Positions 1 to 8,953 are shown, counted from the stretch's first letter. The stretch: 64,000 bases of DNA from Alphaproteobacteria bacterium (GCA_024407875.1 JAKSVT010000006.1:1-64000), one strand, 5' to 3'. Notes: generated by a model from the letters alone, not told the origin. A program made the numbers and translations.

Positions 1-1590
1 TATCAGCTTTTGCTGTTAAAGTTTTACCTGAATTTATCGTTAAATTTGCTTGATCTATTTTATAATCACCCAAAGAAAGATCTTTGTTTATTATCGTTTT
101 TCCTGTCTTTGTTGTTTGATCATCATAGATATTACCAATAACATTACCACTTACTGTTAATATTCCTATATTTCTTATATCTGCTGTAATTGTTTTGCCA
201 TCAACTATTTCAAAATTATTATTTGATAACAACAAGTTAGACTGTGTAATATCTGCATTTATTGTTGTATAACCAACTGCATTTAAGTTTGTTGTTCCTG
301 TTCCTATAATTGCTTTTGTAAATGTTCCTGATGCATTATTTAAAATTAAATTTCCTTGATTTTCTATTGCATTTAAAACATTTAAACTGTTTGCATTAAT
401 AGTTAATGATTTATCTGCATTTATTGTTAAATCATTTTGTGTTATTAATGCTGATGAAGCATCAATTGTTCCATCTATTATTGTTTTTCCTGAACCATCT
501 ATTGAGCTTGATAATGTGCCATCGCCTAAATTCAAGGTTCCTTGGTTATTTATTGTATTTGTAATAATTAATTTATCAGCTTTTGCTGTTAAAGTTTTAC
601 CTGAATTTATCGTTAAATTTGCTTGATCAATCTTATAATCTCCCAAAGAAAGATCTTTGTTTATTATTGTTTTTCCAGTCTTTGTTGTTTGATCATCGTA
701 AATATCACCAACAACATTGCCACTTACTTTTAATGTTCCTATATTATTAATATTTGCACTTATAGTTTTGCCATTTGCTATTTCAAAATTATTATCTAAT
801 AACAATAACTTAGATTGTGTAATATCTGCATTTATTATTGTATCATTATCTGCATTTAAGCTTGTTGTTCCTGTTCCTATAATTGCTTTATCAAATGTTC
901 CTGATACGTTATTTAAATTTAATGTCCCTTGGTTTTCTATTGCGTTTGAAATAATTATTTTATCAGCTTTTGCTGTTAAAGTTTTACCTGAATTTATCGT
1001 TAAATTTGCTTGATCTATTTTATAATCACCCAAAGAAAGATCTTTGTTTATTATCGTTTTTCCTGTCTTTGTTGTTTGATCATCATAGATATTACCAATA
1101 ACATTACCACTTACTGTTAATATTCCTATATTTCTTATATCTGCTGTAATTGTTTTGCCATCAACTATTTCAAAATTATTATTTGATAACAATAACTTAG
1201 ATTGTGTAATATCCGTTTCTATTGTTGTATTACCATCTGCATTTAAGCTTGTTGTTCCTGTTCCTATAATTGCTGTATCAAATGTTCCTGAAACATTATT
1301 TAAATTCAAAGTTCCTAAATTACTTATGGCATTGTTTATTGATAAATTATTTGCTTTAATTGTTAATGATTTATTCTCATTTATTGTTAAATCTTTTTGT
1401 GATATTAATGCTGTTGAAGCATCAACCAATCCATCTATTACTGTATTACCTTCTCCATTAATTGAACTTGATAATATACCATCACCTAAAACCAACGTTC
1501 CTTGGTTATCTATTGCATCTGTAATAATTAATTTACCAGCTTTTGCTGTTAAGGTTTTGCCTGAATTTATTGTTAAATCTGTTTGTTGAA
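1..1590. repeat. Long tandem repeats inside the adhesin gene (573 + 387 bp alternating units)
   Basis: A shared module begins at 1, 574, 961 and 1534, so spacings are 573, 387 and 573 bp: two unit lengths that alternate into a 960-bp (320-codon) super-repeat. Bases 1-232 are identical to 961-1192; the copy at 574 is clearly diverged. The long unit differs from the short one by a 186-bp (62-codon) segment. All spacings are multiples of three, so loss or gain of units keeps the frame. Confidence 0.85.
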
Positions 1591-3733
1591 TAGATGAACT
1601 ATCTTCTATTTCCAAATCTCTATTAAGAACTGTTTTTCCTGAACCTTCAACTGATCCTTTGATATATCCACCCTCGTTAATAATCATTTTTGAATTATTA
1701 ACAACACTAGCATCAATATTACCTTCAACTGTAAAAGAATAATCTCCGCTGTCTGAATTACTTAAATCTAATTTTTCCTGTGTAATATCATTTTTAAGAA
1801 CAACATCAGCTTTAGCTTTTAATATTGTTGTTCCATGGCCTTCAATAACATTTCCTATTTCTGTTGAAAAATCACCTGTTATATTTTGAACTTCTAATGT
1901 TCCTTCATTTGTTATTTTATTTGAAACATTTAAGTTTGAATAATCTATTGCTAAATAAATATTTGCTACGCTTAGATTTTTTTGAGTTATTTTATTTTTA
2001 TAATCAATTTTTCCACCAGCAAAATCTAAAGTTAAAGAACCTTCCCCTGTTATATCTCCTAAATAGGTAAAATTATCAAATACAACTTGTGTATTTTTAT
2101 AATTTACTGTCCCATTATTGATAATAGTAGAACCATCAAAATTACTAAATTTTACATCATTTAAATTCAAAATATCTGAATTATTAACGGTAACACCTTT
2201 ATTTCCATTACCATCAATTGATTTTCCATTACCATTTATAGTAAATTCACGAGCTTCATCTGCTTTATAACGTGTTAGAGTTCCTAAATCTGAATTTAAA
2301 ATTAAATCCTTATCTAAAGAATATTCATTAACAACCTTTTTTTCATCGCCGTACTTAAATGTATCAGCAGCAATTATTTGTTGTAAAGTCCAAGGTGTAT
2401 CACCCACATAAATATTAATTATTCCCTTGTTAATAGCATCTTGAGAAAATTTTTGATAAATATCTTTTTCACTATCGTACAATACAACTTCATTAATCTT
2501 TAAATTTGATAAATCTGTTCCTTTGAATAGTTCAACTGATGCTGTTTTTATTGATCCTATTGCATTTATATCTAAATCAAATTTTCCTTCTATATTACTG
2601 CTAATATTAATAATATCGCTTTTTATTGTTCCAGAACTAAAATCAACATCTAATTTAATTTTTGAATTATCATTTGAAATTAAATTATTAACATTTACAA
2701 CGTCATTAGCATTATTATTTGATAAATTTAATGTTCCTGAATTTGTTAAATCGTCAATATTAAAATCTACATTTGTTAAAACTTTTAATTCTTTTCCTTC
2801 TTTAATTTCTAAATCAATAGTCTCAATTTTCTTATTTAGTCCAACATTATCTGTAATTACAACTTTACCCGTACCTGATATTGCACTATCAAGAGTTCCT
2901 TTTCCTAATTCTATTGTTCCATTATTTGTTATAGTATCTACAATTTTCAAATTGCTTGCATCAATTTTTAAAAAACCTTTTGAAATATTTAAGCTTTTTT
3001 GGCTTATTTCTTTATTAGCTAAAACAATTCCACTATTAATATTGATGCTGCCATTTCCATTATTATCCCCTGTTATATATGGTAAAGATATAACACCATC
3101 ATATTCAACGCCATCAATTATTCCTCCAATGTTTAAAGTTGTAATGTTATTGATACTATCAATAGCGTTATCATTATTATCTCCAACAAATGAAATTGCT
3201 GGATTACTTAAATCCCCCCCTTTTGCATAAAGATTAATAACGCCTTTATTATAGTTATAAATAGCTCCACCACCTTTAGAAGCCTTATTTCCAGAAAAAA
3301 CAACTTTACCATCTTTGACAATAATATTTACCAAGCCATTTGTATTAAAAATAGCTCCACCATAATTACCACCATTATTTCCAGTAAATTCTACTAATCC
3401 ATTATTATCTACTGTAATATTAACTGTACCTTGACGATTATGGTCACTACTATCTCCATTGTAAATAGCACCTCCTGTACCTGAGTTACTTCCTCCATTT
3501 GATTTGTTATTTACAAACTTAATTGTTCCTGCACTAATAGTTAACGTTCCACCGTCAATTTTTACGGCTCCTCCATAATTTGCAGTTTTGTTTTCTATGG
3601 TACAATTTCCACTTATAGAATTAGTTCCTCCCCCTAAATCTATATGATTTGTAAAACATTCAGCTTTAACGGGTGATGTATATAACACACTCGTAAAAGA
3701 TAAAACGGCAATGATCAAACAACGTATAATCAT
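1..3733 (-). CDS. Giant repetitive autotransporter-type adhesin, 5' complete, 3' end beyond window
   Basis: Read on the minus strand from the ATG at 3733, the frame stays open to the left edge, giving at least 1244 codons. Residues 1-24 form a signal peptide (basic start, hydrophobic core, PVKA before the cut). Residues of about 40-170 carry short motifs of the form FxxN (FVNN, FTGN, FSGN) alternating with GGAI or GGAV, the pattern known from chlamydial polymorphic membrane proteins. The rest is a low-complexity beta-helix-like passenger rich in N, T, S, G, I and L with many NxGTL and LTINSGKTLTAKA-type turns, repeated at 191- and 129-residue spacing. A C-terminal beta-barrel is expected but lies outside the window, so export by type V secretion is inference. 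A weak GGAAAA ribosome site precedes the ATG. Plus-strand open frames here are antisense shadows. Confidence 0.85.
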   Translation of the reverse strand, partial: MIIRCLIIAVLSFTSVLYTSPVKAECFTNHIDLGGGTNSISGNCTIENKTANYGGAVKIDGGTLTISAGTIKFVNNKSNGGSNSGTGGAIYNGDSSDHNRQGTVNITVDNNGLVEFTGNNGGNYGGAIFNTNGLVNIIVKDGKVVFSGNKASKGGGAIYNYNKGVINLYAKGGDLSNPAISFVGDNNDNAIDSINNITTLNIGGIIDGVEYDGVISLPYITGDNNGNGSININSGIVLANKEISQKSLNISKGFLKIDASNLKIVDTITNNGTIELGKGTLDSAISGTGKVVITDNVGLNKKIETIDLEIKEGKELKVLTNVDFNIDDLTNSGTLNLSNNNANDVVNVNNLISNDNSKIKLDVDFSSGTIKSDIINISSNIEGKFDLDINAIGSIKTASVELFKGTDLSNLKINEVVLYDSEKDIYQKFSQDAINKGIINIYVGDTPWTLQQIIAADTFKYGDEKKVVNEYSLDKDLILNSDLGTLTRYKADEAREFTINGNGKSIDGNGNKGVTVNNSDILNLNDVKFSNFDGSTIINNGTVNYKNTQVVFDNFTYLGDITGEGSLTLDFAGGKIDYKNKITQKNLSVANIYLAIDYSNLNVSNKITNEGTLEVQNITGDFSTEIGNVIEGHGTTILKAKADVVLKNDITQEKLDLSNSDSGDYSFTVEGNIDASVVNNSKMIINEGGYIKGSVEGSGKTVLNRDLEIEDSSSIQQTDLTINSGKTLTAKAGKLIITDAIDNQGTLVLGDGILSSSINGEGNTVIDGLVDASTALISQKDLTINENKSLTIKANNLSINNAISNLGTLNLNNVSGTFDTAIIGTGTTSLNADGNTTIETDITQSKLLLSNNNFEIVDGKTITADIRNIGILTVSGNVIGNIYDDQTTKTGKTIINKDLSLGDYKIDQANLTINSGKTLTAKADKIIISNAIENQGTLNLNNVSGTFDKAIIGTGTTSLNADNDTIINADITQSKLLLLDNNFEIANGKTISANINNIGTLKVSGNVVGDIYDDQTTKTGKTIINKDLSLGDYKIDQANLTINSGKTLTAKADKLIITNTINNQGTLNLGDGTLSSSIDGSGKTIIDGTIDASSALITQNDLTINADKSLTINANSLNVLNAIENQGNLILNNASGTFTKAIIGTGTTNLNAVGYTTINADITQSNLLLSNNNFEIVDGKTITADIRNIGILTVSGNVIGNIYDDQTTKTGKTIINKDLSLGDYKIDQANLTINSGKTLTAKAD

Positions 3734-3757
3734 TCTTTTTCCAAACAACTATTGGGC

Positions 3758-3777
3758 ATTTATAAGTACTTATAAAT
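3758..3777. promoter_or_regulatory. 20-bp perfect palindrome upstream of adhesin gene
   Basis: ATTTATAAGTACTTATAAAT is a perfect inverted repeat centred 34-35 bases upstream of the adhesin start codon. Position and symmetry suit an operator for a dimeric regulator, or part of the promoter, since TATAAA/TATAAG elements lie within it. No regulator gene is adjacent, so function is inference. Confidence 0.4.
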
Positions 3778-4056
3778 TCCCGTGCATTTATTTTATCATT
3801 ATTTGCTTAAATATTGGTTAAATAAAACTTTACATAAACCATCAAAAATGGCCATTTTTAGCGTATTTAAAATTTTTAAAATAAGCTAAAAAATTTAGTT
3901 TTTTTAAATATCCAATAGTTTTTAAAAAAAATATCAACAAAATCAAAATGTTATATTGTTTTTTGATTACTTTTTCACGAAGCAAATGTAATCAATATCC
4001 TATTTTCAAAAAATTCAAAATTTGAAAAAAATTCGTATTTTTTAATTTTATAAACA
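3778..4056. other. AT-rich intergenic region, no gene seen
   Basis: Between the adhesin promoter region and the tRNA terminator the sequence is extremely AT-rich with long A and T runs and stops in all frames. I see no credible small gene or RNA. It probably holds the upstream promoter of the minus-strand adhesin gene. Confidence 0.5.
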
Positions 4057-4089
4057 TCAAAAAAGTTACACACGAATCGAGTGTAACTT
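4057..4089 (-). terminator. Rho-independent terminator of tRNA-Gly
   Basis: On the minus strand AAGTTACAC and GTGTAACTT form a 9-bp stem around a 9-base loop, followed directly by a run of T. It starts 12 bases past the tRNA 3' end. Confidence 0.75.
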
Positions 4090-4100
4090 AAATTACATCA

Positions 4101-4174
4101 TGGAGCGGGTAAAGGGAATCGAACCCTCGTATTCAGCTTGGGAAGCTGCTGCTCTACCACTGAGCTATACCCGC
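4101..4174 (-). tRNA. tRNA-Gly (anticodon CCC)
   Basis: The minus strand folds as a complete cloverleaf: acceptor GCGGGTA paired with TACCCGC, D-arm GCTC/GAGC, anticodon loop TTCCCAA giving anticodon CCC, T-arm GAGGG TTCGATT CCCTT, discriminator T, and an encoded CCA. It reads GGG glycine codons. The anticodon arm closely resembles the E. coli CCC-reading glycine tRNA. It sits alone with its own terminator. Confidence 0.95.
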
Positions 4175-4198
4175 TGGTAATAATCTACTAAATAAATA

Positions 4199-4846
4199 TT
4201 ATCTAACAACCAAATCGTCGTATGCAGGACCGCATAATCTATTATCAAGTCTTTCAGATAACATACGAAGTAAATCATATGTCAAATTCAACCAAGCGCT
4301 TTCCTTATCGCGATAATCAGCTTCTCCTGGTAAAACAACTTTCTTTTGAACAGATTCTACAATCTCTCCACCATCAAAACGGTGACCTTCAGCATCAACA
4401 AATTGAATTACAACATCCAATTTTCCGCTGTATTCTAAGTTAACAGATTTACTCCATCCACCTGTCACTGTCTGATTTTCAACAATGCTGGCATCTTTGA
4501 TCATAAAACGGACATAACGATCTGGGGTTTTGTCAACACCAAATCTATTGTAAGCCCATTGATACAAAAACTGCTCTGGACGAACCAATAATTCATGATC
4601 AACGTTTGGTCGTCTTGAAGGTGCAGTATATGCAGTAATAAACTTAATATTCTGCGCTCTGAATTTTACAATGCCGCCTTCTGGAACCATTTTACAAGAG
4701 TTCTGAGACGACGCATCTGGCATTTGACTGTCAGCATAATTGCTATCATTCAAAGATCCTTTATTACCACCATTCGGTTGATTGGATGCACATCCTGCCA
4801 ATAAAGCTAATGCTATGACAGATGGAACCAGTTTCTTTGCTTTCAT
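4199..4846 (-). CDS. Unrecognised lipoprotein coupled to hslO
   Basis: The 215-residue product starts with a lipoprotein signal (MKAKKL, hydrophobic core, lipobox LAGC with Cys19), so it should be lipid-anchored in the envelope. A low-complexity N/G/S linker to about residue 50 is followed by a folded domain ending in an acidic/aromatic helix. I recognise no family. The ATG at 4846 is chosen because it overlaps the hslO stop codon by one base (TAATG), which indicates translational coupling; an in-frame upstream start would lie inside hslO and lacks the signal peptide at its N terminus. The gene is downstream of hslO in the same operon and just upstream of tRNA-Gly. Confidence 0.8.
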   Translation of the reverse strand: MKAKKLVPSVIALALLAGCASNQPNGGNKGSLNDSNYADSQMPDASSQNSCKMVPEGGIVKFRAQNIKFITAYTAPSRRPNVDHELLVRPEQFLYQWAYNRFGVDKTPDRYVRFMIKDASIVENQTVTGGWSKSVNLEYSGKLDVVIQFVDAEGHRFDGGEIVESVQKKVVLPGEADYRDKESAWLNLTYDLLRMLSERLDNRLCGPAYDDLVVR

Positions 4847-5748
4847 TATTGTGCTCCCTTTATTTGTTCCGGTGCAATCTCGTATTTCTCTCCGCAGAAT
4901 TGACAAGTAATATCTATTTTGCCATCTTTGATCATACCATCGAGATCCGACTCGGTAAATCCTTTAAGCATGTTTATTACTCGACTTTGAGAGCATTGAC
5001 AACCAAATTTTAATTCCGATGGCATAAAATAATGTAAATCGTTCATAGAATATAAACGATACAATAATTTCTCCATTGTTAAATTCAAATCTGTCAGCTC
5101 TTCCTTTTTCACGGAATTCAACAAAACCACATCTGTTTCCCAAATATCATCTTGTTCCTTTTGAGACAATAACTCTGCCATTTTTTTATCAAAAGGCATT
5201 TTCTGAATCAAAATGCCACCCGCTGCCCATCCATGTTCTGTATTAGCAGGAATGGCCTCTATCTTTATTTGCGTGCCGATTTGTTCGGATTTTTCAAAAT
5301 AATCCAAAACGCAATCTGTAAGTGTATCCCCTTCTAGTGCGATGATTCCTTGATATGTTTGACCGGACTTTTCAGTTGTAAAAGACATTTGTCCTTTTCC
5401 AAATAAGTTGGAAAGTGAAGCATGACCATTTTCATCGAACCTAACCTTAGCTAAGTCCGCATCTTCATAATGAACATACCCACGTATTTTCCCATCCGTT
5501 GTCAAACTGACAACCAATGCTTTAACCGCACCTTCACCCTGTATTTGCAGAGTAAAGATTCCATCATATTTCACGCCGGCAGATAACAAAACTGTTAACA
5601 AAGCTGCCTGTGATAGTACAAGACCTATTTCATTTGGATAATTATGGCGCTTGATTATTTCATCAAGAGATTCGCTTAAACGAACGGACTGTCCCCTTGA
5701 CATTCCATTTTCTAAAATAAACGACAATGAATAATCATTATTTGCCAT
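4846..5748 (-). CDS. hslO: Hsp33 redox-regulated chaperone
   Basis: The 300-residue protein matches the Hsp33 family in length and layout. The C-terminal redox switch is complete: C250-x-C252 and C282-x2-C285, the four cysteines that bind zinc when reduced and form disulfides on oxidation, activating holdase activity in the cytoplasm. The N-terminal domain shows the family pattern with a QAALL helix and a GxVxY(E) region. It leads a two-gene operon with the lipoprotein that overlaps its stop codon. Confidence 0.95.
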   Translation of the reverse strand: MANNDYSLSFILENGMSRGQSVRLSESLDEIIKRHNYPNEIGLVLSQAALLTVLLSAGVKYDGIFTLQIQGEGAVKALVVSLTTDGKIRGYVHYEDADLAKVRFDENGHASLSNLFGKGQMSFTTEKSGQTYQGIIALEGDTLTDCVLDYFEKSEQIGTQIKIEAIPANTEHGWAAGGILIQKMPFDKKMAELLSQKEQDDIWETDVVLLNSVKKEELTDLNLTMEKLLYRLYSMNDLHYFMPSELKFGCQCSQSRVINMLKGFTESDLDGMIKDGKIDITCQFCGEKYEIAPEQIKGAQ

Positions 5749-5916
5749 AATCGACCTGTTTGTTTAAATAAATCAAAAACACCAAAAATTTGGATATTTC
5801 TAACCTATACTCTAATTTATGCTACTATTTTGGTAAAAAAATGTTTAATATTTGAAAAAAAATAGTAAAATTTTATACAAATTGTTCACTTTTTTTCTAA
5901 ATTTTTAAGTTTATTT

Positions 5917-6486
5917 ATGCAAAGTATTCTAGAAACAAAACAAAAAAAACTTGCAAAACCTCCTAAAAAAATAACTTTTTCTAGGTTAAATAATATTGCC
6001 TTATTTTATGTTTCTAAATTTGAAGCATCAGAAAAAATGGTCCAACGCATGCTTGAAAAAAGAATATATAAAAACTCATTAAAAGGTGGCGAAGTACCTG
6101 AAGAAACAAATGAATGGATAAAAAAGGTAATAAAAGGTTTAGTTGATAATAACTATGTAAATGATGTTAGATATGCAGAAAATACTTATAATCGTTTATT
6201 AGCTTCTGGAAAATCAACACGTGTTATTATTAACAAATTAAAAACAGCTGGTATTAATGATGATTTGATAAAGGATATTATTAATAAAGAATCTGACAAT
6301 ATAAATAACGATTTGGAAAATGCAAAAAAATTAGTGAAAAAGAAAAAACTTGGTAAATTTAGATCTATAGAGAAACAAAAAGAATTTTTTAAAAAAGATT
6401 TAGCTTGCTTAGCCAGAGCTGGTTTTTCATATGAAACTGCTATAAAAGCTTTAGAAACAGAAGAAGAAATGGAATACTATGAATAA
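5917..6486 (+). CDS. recX: RecX-family regulator of RecA
   Basis: This 189-residue, lysine-rich helical protein has the RecX three-helix repeat pattern: an ALxYVSKFEASEKMVQRML module, then a GLVDNNYVNDVRYAENTYNRLLASGKSTR module (shown in part: NNYVNDVRYAE), and a C-terminal LARAGFSYETAIKAL module. RecX binds RecA filaments and limits recombination. It overlaps the next gene by 8 bases. No good Shine-Dalgarno sequence precedes the ATG at 5917, so the start is moderately sure. No recA in the window. Confidence 0.85.
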   Translation: MQSILETKQKKLAKPPKKITFSRLNNIALFYVSKFEASEKMVQRMLEKRIYKNSLKGGEVPEETNEWIKKVIKGLVDNNYVNDVRYAENTYNRLLASGKSTRVIINKLKTAGINDDLIKDIINKESDNINNDLENAKKLVKKKKLGKFRSIEKQKEFFKKDLACLARAGFSYETAIKALETEEEMEYYE

Positions 6487-7132
6487 TAAGTTAGTTATAT
6501 TTGATTATGATGGTGTATTAATTGATAGCGAATATTTCGGCTGTAAACTTTGGGTAGACGAGTTATTAAAATATTGCAATATAACTCTAGAACAAATGTA
6601 CGGATATACAGGAAGATGTGGAACACAAATTATTAAAGATATATCCAAAGATTTTAATTGTACAATTCCTGATGGTTTTTTAGAACATGTTGAAAAAATT
6701 ACTGAAGAAAAATTAGAATCTAAAGCTGTTGCTGTTAAAGGCGTTATGGAAACTCTTCCTTTAATAAAAAATAAAATGTGCATAGCTTCTGGATCAAAAC
6801 CTAGTAGACTTCTACAATGTATTAATGTCTTAAAAATGAACAAATTCTTTGACATTAACTATAATGTATTTAGTGCTACATTAGTTGAACATGGTAAACC
6901 TGCTCCTGATATTTTCTTATATTCAGCAAAAAATATGGGATTTAATCCTAAAGATTGTATAGTTGTAGAAGATTCTCCTGTAGGAGTTAAAGCTGGCAAA
7001 GCAGCAGGAATGTATGTTGTAGGATTTAACGGTGCATCACATGCAACAGAAAAAAGAAAAAAAGAATTAATTGATGCTGGTTGCGACGTAATAATTGAAG
7101 ATTTTACAAAATTAATTGAAATTCTAAAATAA
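6479..7132 (+). CDS. HAD-superfamily hydrolase (subfamily IA)
   Basis: A 217-residue haloacid-dehalogenase-type phosphatase or phosphomutase. Motif I is DYDGVLIDSE with the nucleophile Asp9 and acid/base Asp11; motif II is the Ser in ASGSKPSRL; motif III Lys in HGKPAPDIF; motif IV is VVEDSPVGVKAGKAAGM. A helical cap domain sits between motifs I and II. The pattern resembles phosphoglycolate phosphatase and beta-phosphoglucomutase relatives, but the substrate cannot be called. Its start lies within the end of recX, implying co-transcription. Confidence 0.85.
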   Translation: MNNKLVIFDYDGVLIDSEYFGCKLWVDELLKYCNITLEQMYGYTGRCGTQIIKDISKDFNCTIPDGFLEHVEKITEEKLESKAVAVKGVMETLPLIKNKMCIASGSKPSRLLQCINVLKMNKFFDINYNVFSATLVEHGKPAPDIFLYSAKNMGFNPKDCIVVEDSPVGVKAGKAAGMYVVGFNGASHATEKRKKELIDAGCDVIIEDFTKLIEILK

Positions 7133-7202
7133 ATTGTGACTACTTTTGTCGTAAGCTTATTTTATTAATACAAATATAACGTAAATTTTAAGGAAAAAGA
7201 AA

Positions 7203-7313
7203 ATGGTTTTATTTGTATTAACAGGTTTAAGTTTTATTGGTTATATGACATATGCAATATGTAGTTTATGGGCTAGCGTTTTAAAAAATAGAAAAACTTT
7301 AAATATCGAATAA
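7203..7313 (+). CDS. 36-residue putative membrane peptide
   Basis: An ATG at 7203 preceded by AAGGAAAAAG (good ribosome site, about 8 bases) opens 36 codons ending at TAA. The peptide is one hydrophobic helix (LFVLTGLSFIGYMTYAICSL) followed by a basic tail with KNRK, as in single-pass small membrane proteins. It stands alone between the HAD gene and the DUF2062 gene. No family recognised. Confidence 0.55.
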   Translation: MVLFVLTGLSFIGYMTYAICSLWASVLKNRKTLNIE

Positions 7314-7462
7314 AAATATCCAAAAAAACATAGCAAAATTTTAATCATAAAAAGAGTTATTAAAATTTAGAATAATTCAATGTTTTTATAAGGAAAAATA
7401 AGCAAAAAAATATAGACTCTTTTGAAAAAAAGTGTTATTCACCTTTCAAAGGAATTTCTACT

Positions 7463-8173
7463 ATGGCTCATTCAAATAAAAAAGGTTGGTTAAGACGGCT
7501 GAATGTTTTAATTCAGTTGAAATTAATTGTGCCTTTAAAAAGAGCTAAAACCCGTCCTGAAATCATAGCTAGAGGCGTATTAGTAGGTATGGTTTGGGCT
7601 ATGACTCCTTTAGTTGGAATTCAAATGTATCTGGTCATTATGACTTGGATGATTTCCAAAAAATTATTTAAATGGAATTTTAATGTTCCTGTTGCTCTTG
7701 CATGGACTTGGGTAACAAATGTTTTTACACTTCCTTTTTTCTATTACAGCTTCTATATAACAGGAAAAGCATTACGTGGTGAAATTTCCACAATCGTAAC
7801 CTTTAAAGGTTTTTGTGGAATGGTTAAAAATATAACAAATAATAGTAGTACTTTAGAAGCTTTAAAAGAACTATGCACCTTTATGCTCAAAGATGCCGGC
7901 GTTTCAATGTGTATTGGATCAATTCCTTGGATGATAGTTTGTGGGGGTATTTCTTATTTAATAACAATTAATTATTTAAGAAAAAGAATTGCAAACAGAG
8001 CTTTACGATTGGAAAAAAAGCGTAGTCGTATAGAAAATAAAATTAACAAATTTGATAACAAAATATCAAAGATTGAAAATAAACAACAAAAATTAACCCA
8101 AAAACTTGAAACAACACAAAACCTATTGGAATTTGAAACTCAAAAAAAAGAACGGGAACAAAATAAATGTTAA
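7463..8173 (+). CDS. DUF2062 membrane protein with coiled-coil tail
   Basis: The 236-residue protein matches the DUF2062 family: a basic amphipathic N terminus, then membrane segments around residues 35-65, 75-95 and 145-170 with the typical GVLVGMVWAMTPLVGIQM stretch. From about 175 to the end is a charged coiled coil (repeated RIENKINKFDNKISKIENKQ-like heptads), longer than I would expect. Role unknown; inner membrane. AAAGGAA precedes the ATG. Its last 7 bases overlap pgeF. Confidence 0.85.
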   Translation: MAHSNKKGWLRRLNVLIQLKLIVPLKRAKTRPEIIARGVLVGMVWAMTPLVGIQMYLVIMTWMISKKLFKWNFNVPVALAWTWVTNVFTLPFFYYSFYITGKALRGEISTIVTFKGFCGMVKNITNNSSTLEALKELCTFMLKDAGVSMCIGSIPWMIVCGGISYLITINYLRKRIANRALRLEKKRSRIENKINKFDNKISKIENKQQKLTQKLETTQNLLEFETQKKEREQNKC

Positions 8174-8940
8174 ATCCAAACTTAGTTGAACCTACATTAT
8201 TTCATGGAAACGTTCGATATCGATTTTTTAATCGTAAAAATGGTGTTTCAAAAGGTGAATATGAATCTTTAAACTGTTCTATTAAAGTTGGTGATGATCC
8301 AGCAAGTGTTCGTGAAAATACAAGACGTGTTGCTCAAAATATGGGCTGCACAGCTGAAAAGTTATTTGTATTACATCAAACACATTCAAATGATGTTGTT
8401 GTCTTAACTACTCCTGAACCTTTTGAAAAAACACCTTATGCCGATGCTCTTGTAACAAACGTTCCTAATATTTGTTTAGGAATTAAAACGGCTGATTGTG
8501 CTCCAATTTTATTTGCAGATGAAGTTAATGGTGTTGTTGCTGCTGCTCATGCTGGTTGGAGAGGAGCTGTTGGACAAATCATTGAAAATACAGTTCTTGA
8601 AATGGAAAATTTAGGAGCTGAACGTAAATATATCGGCGCTATGATTGGTCCTTGTATTGGACCAGAATCATATGAAGTTGGTAAAGATATGTACCAATCT
8701 ATTTTGGATATAAATAGTAAATACGAAGAATTTTTTGCACCAACAGATAACGAAAAATATCTGTTTGATCTTCCAGGATTTATTTTAAAAAAATTAAATA
8801 GTCTTGAAATTGGTGCAGCTCTTTGGTGTGGTGAAGATACTTTTTCATTACCAGAAAAATATTTCTCTCACCGTTATGCTTTAAAGAGAGGTCAGACATG
8901 TGGACGACAAATCTCTGTCATAGGTTTGTTAGCACAATAA
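8167..8940 (+). CDS. pgeF: Peptidoglycan editing factor / YfiH-family purine nucleosidase-type enzyme
   Basis: At 257 residues it has the full YfiH/laccase-domain signature: LHQTHSNDV, YADALVTN, GIKTADCAPILF, AAHAGWRGAVGQII and IGPCIGPESYEVG, ending in GRQISVIGLL. The Cys/His set in TADC, HAGWRG and GPCIG forms the active-site metal/cysteine cluster. Family members have been described as purine nucleoside phosphorylase/adenosine deaminase-like enzymes and, in E. coli, as an editor removing L-Ser from muropeptide precursors. The start overlaps the DUF2062 gene. Confidence 0.9.
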   Translation: MLNPNLVEPTLFHGNVRYRFFNRKNGVSKGEYESLNCSIKVGDDPASVRENTRRVAQNMGCTAEKLFVLHQTHSNDVVVLTTPEPFEKTPYADALVTNVPNICLGIKTADCAPILFADEVNGVVAAAHAGWRGAVGQIIENTVLEMENLGAERKYIGAMIGPCIGPESYEVGKDMYQSILDINSKYEEFFAPTDNEKYLFDLPGFILKKLNSLEIGAALWCGEDTFSLPEKYFSHRYALKRGQTCGRQISVIGLLAQ

Positions 8941-8953
8941 ACAAGGGATGGGT

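Noticed and set aside
1-1600. Regularly spaced direct repeats suggestive of a CRISPR array
   Set aside because: Units are hundreds of bases long, in frame with a coding sequence and lack short unique spacers.
717-3230. Several plus-strand open frames (717-1013, 1155-1589, 1864-2070, 2523-3230)
   Set aside because: They lie antisense to the continuous minus-strand adhesin frame, have low-complexity products and no ribosome sites.
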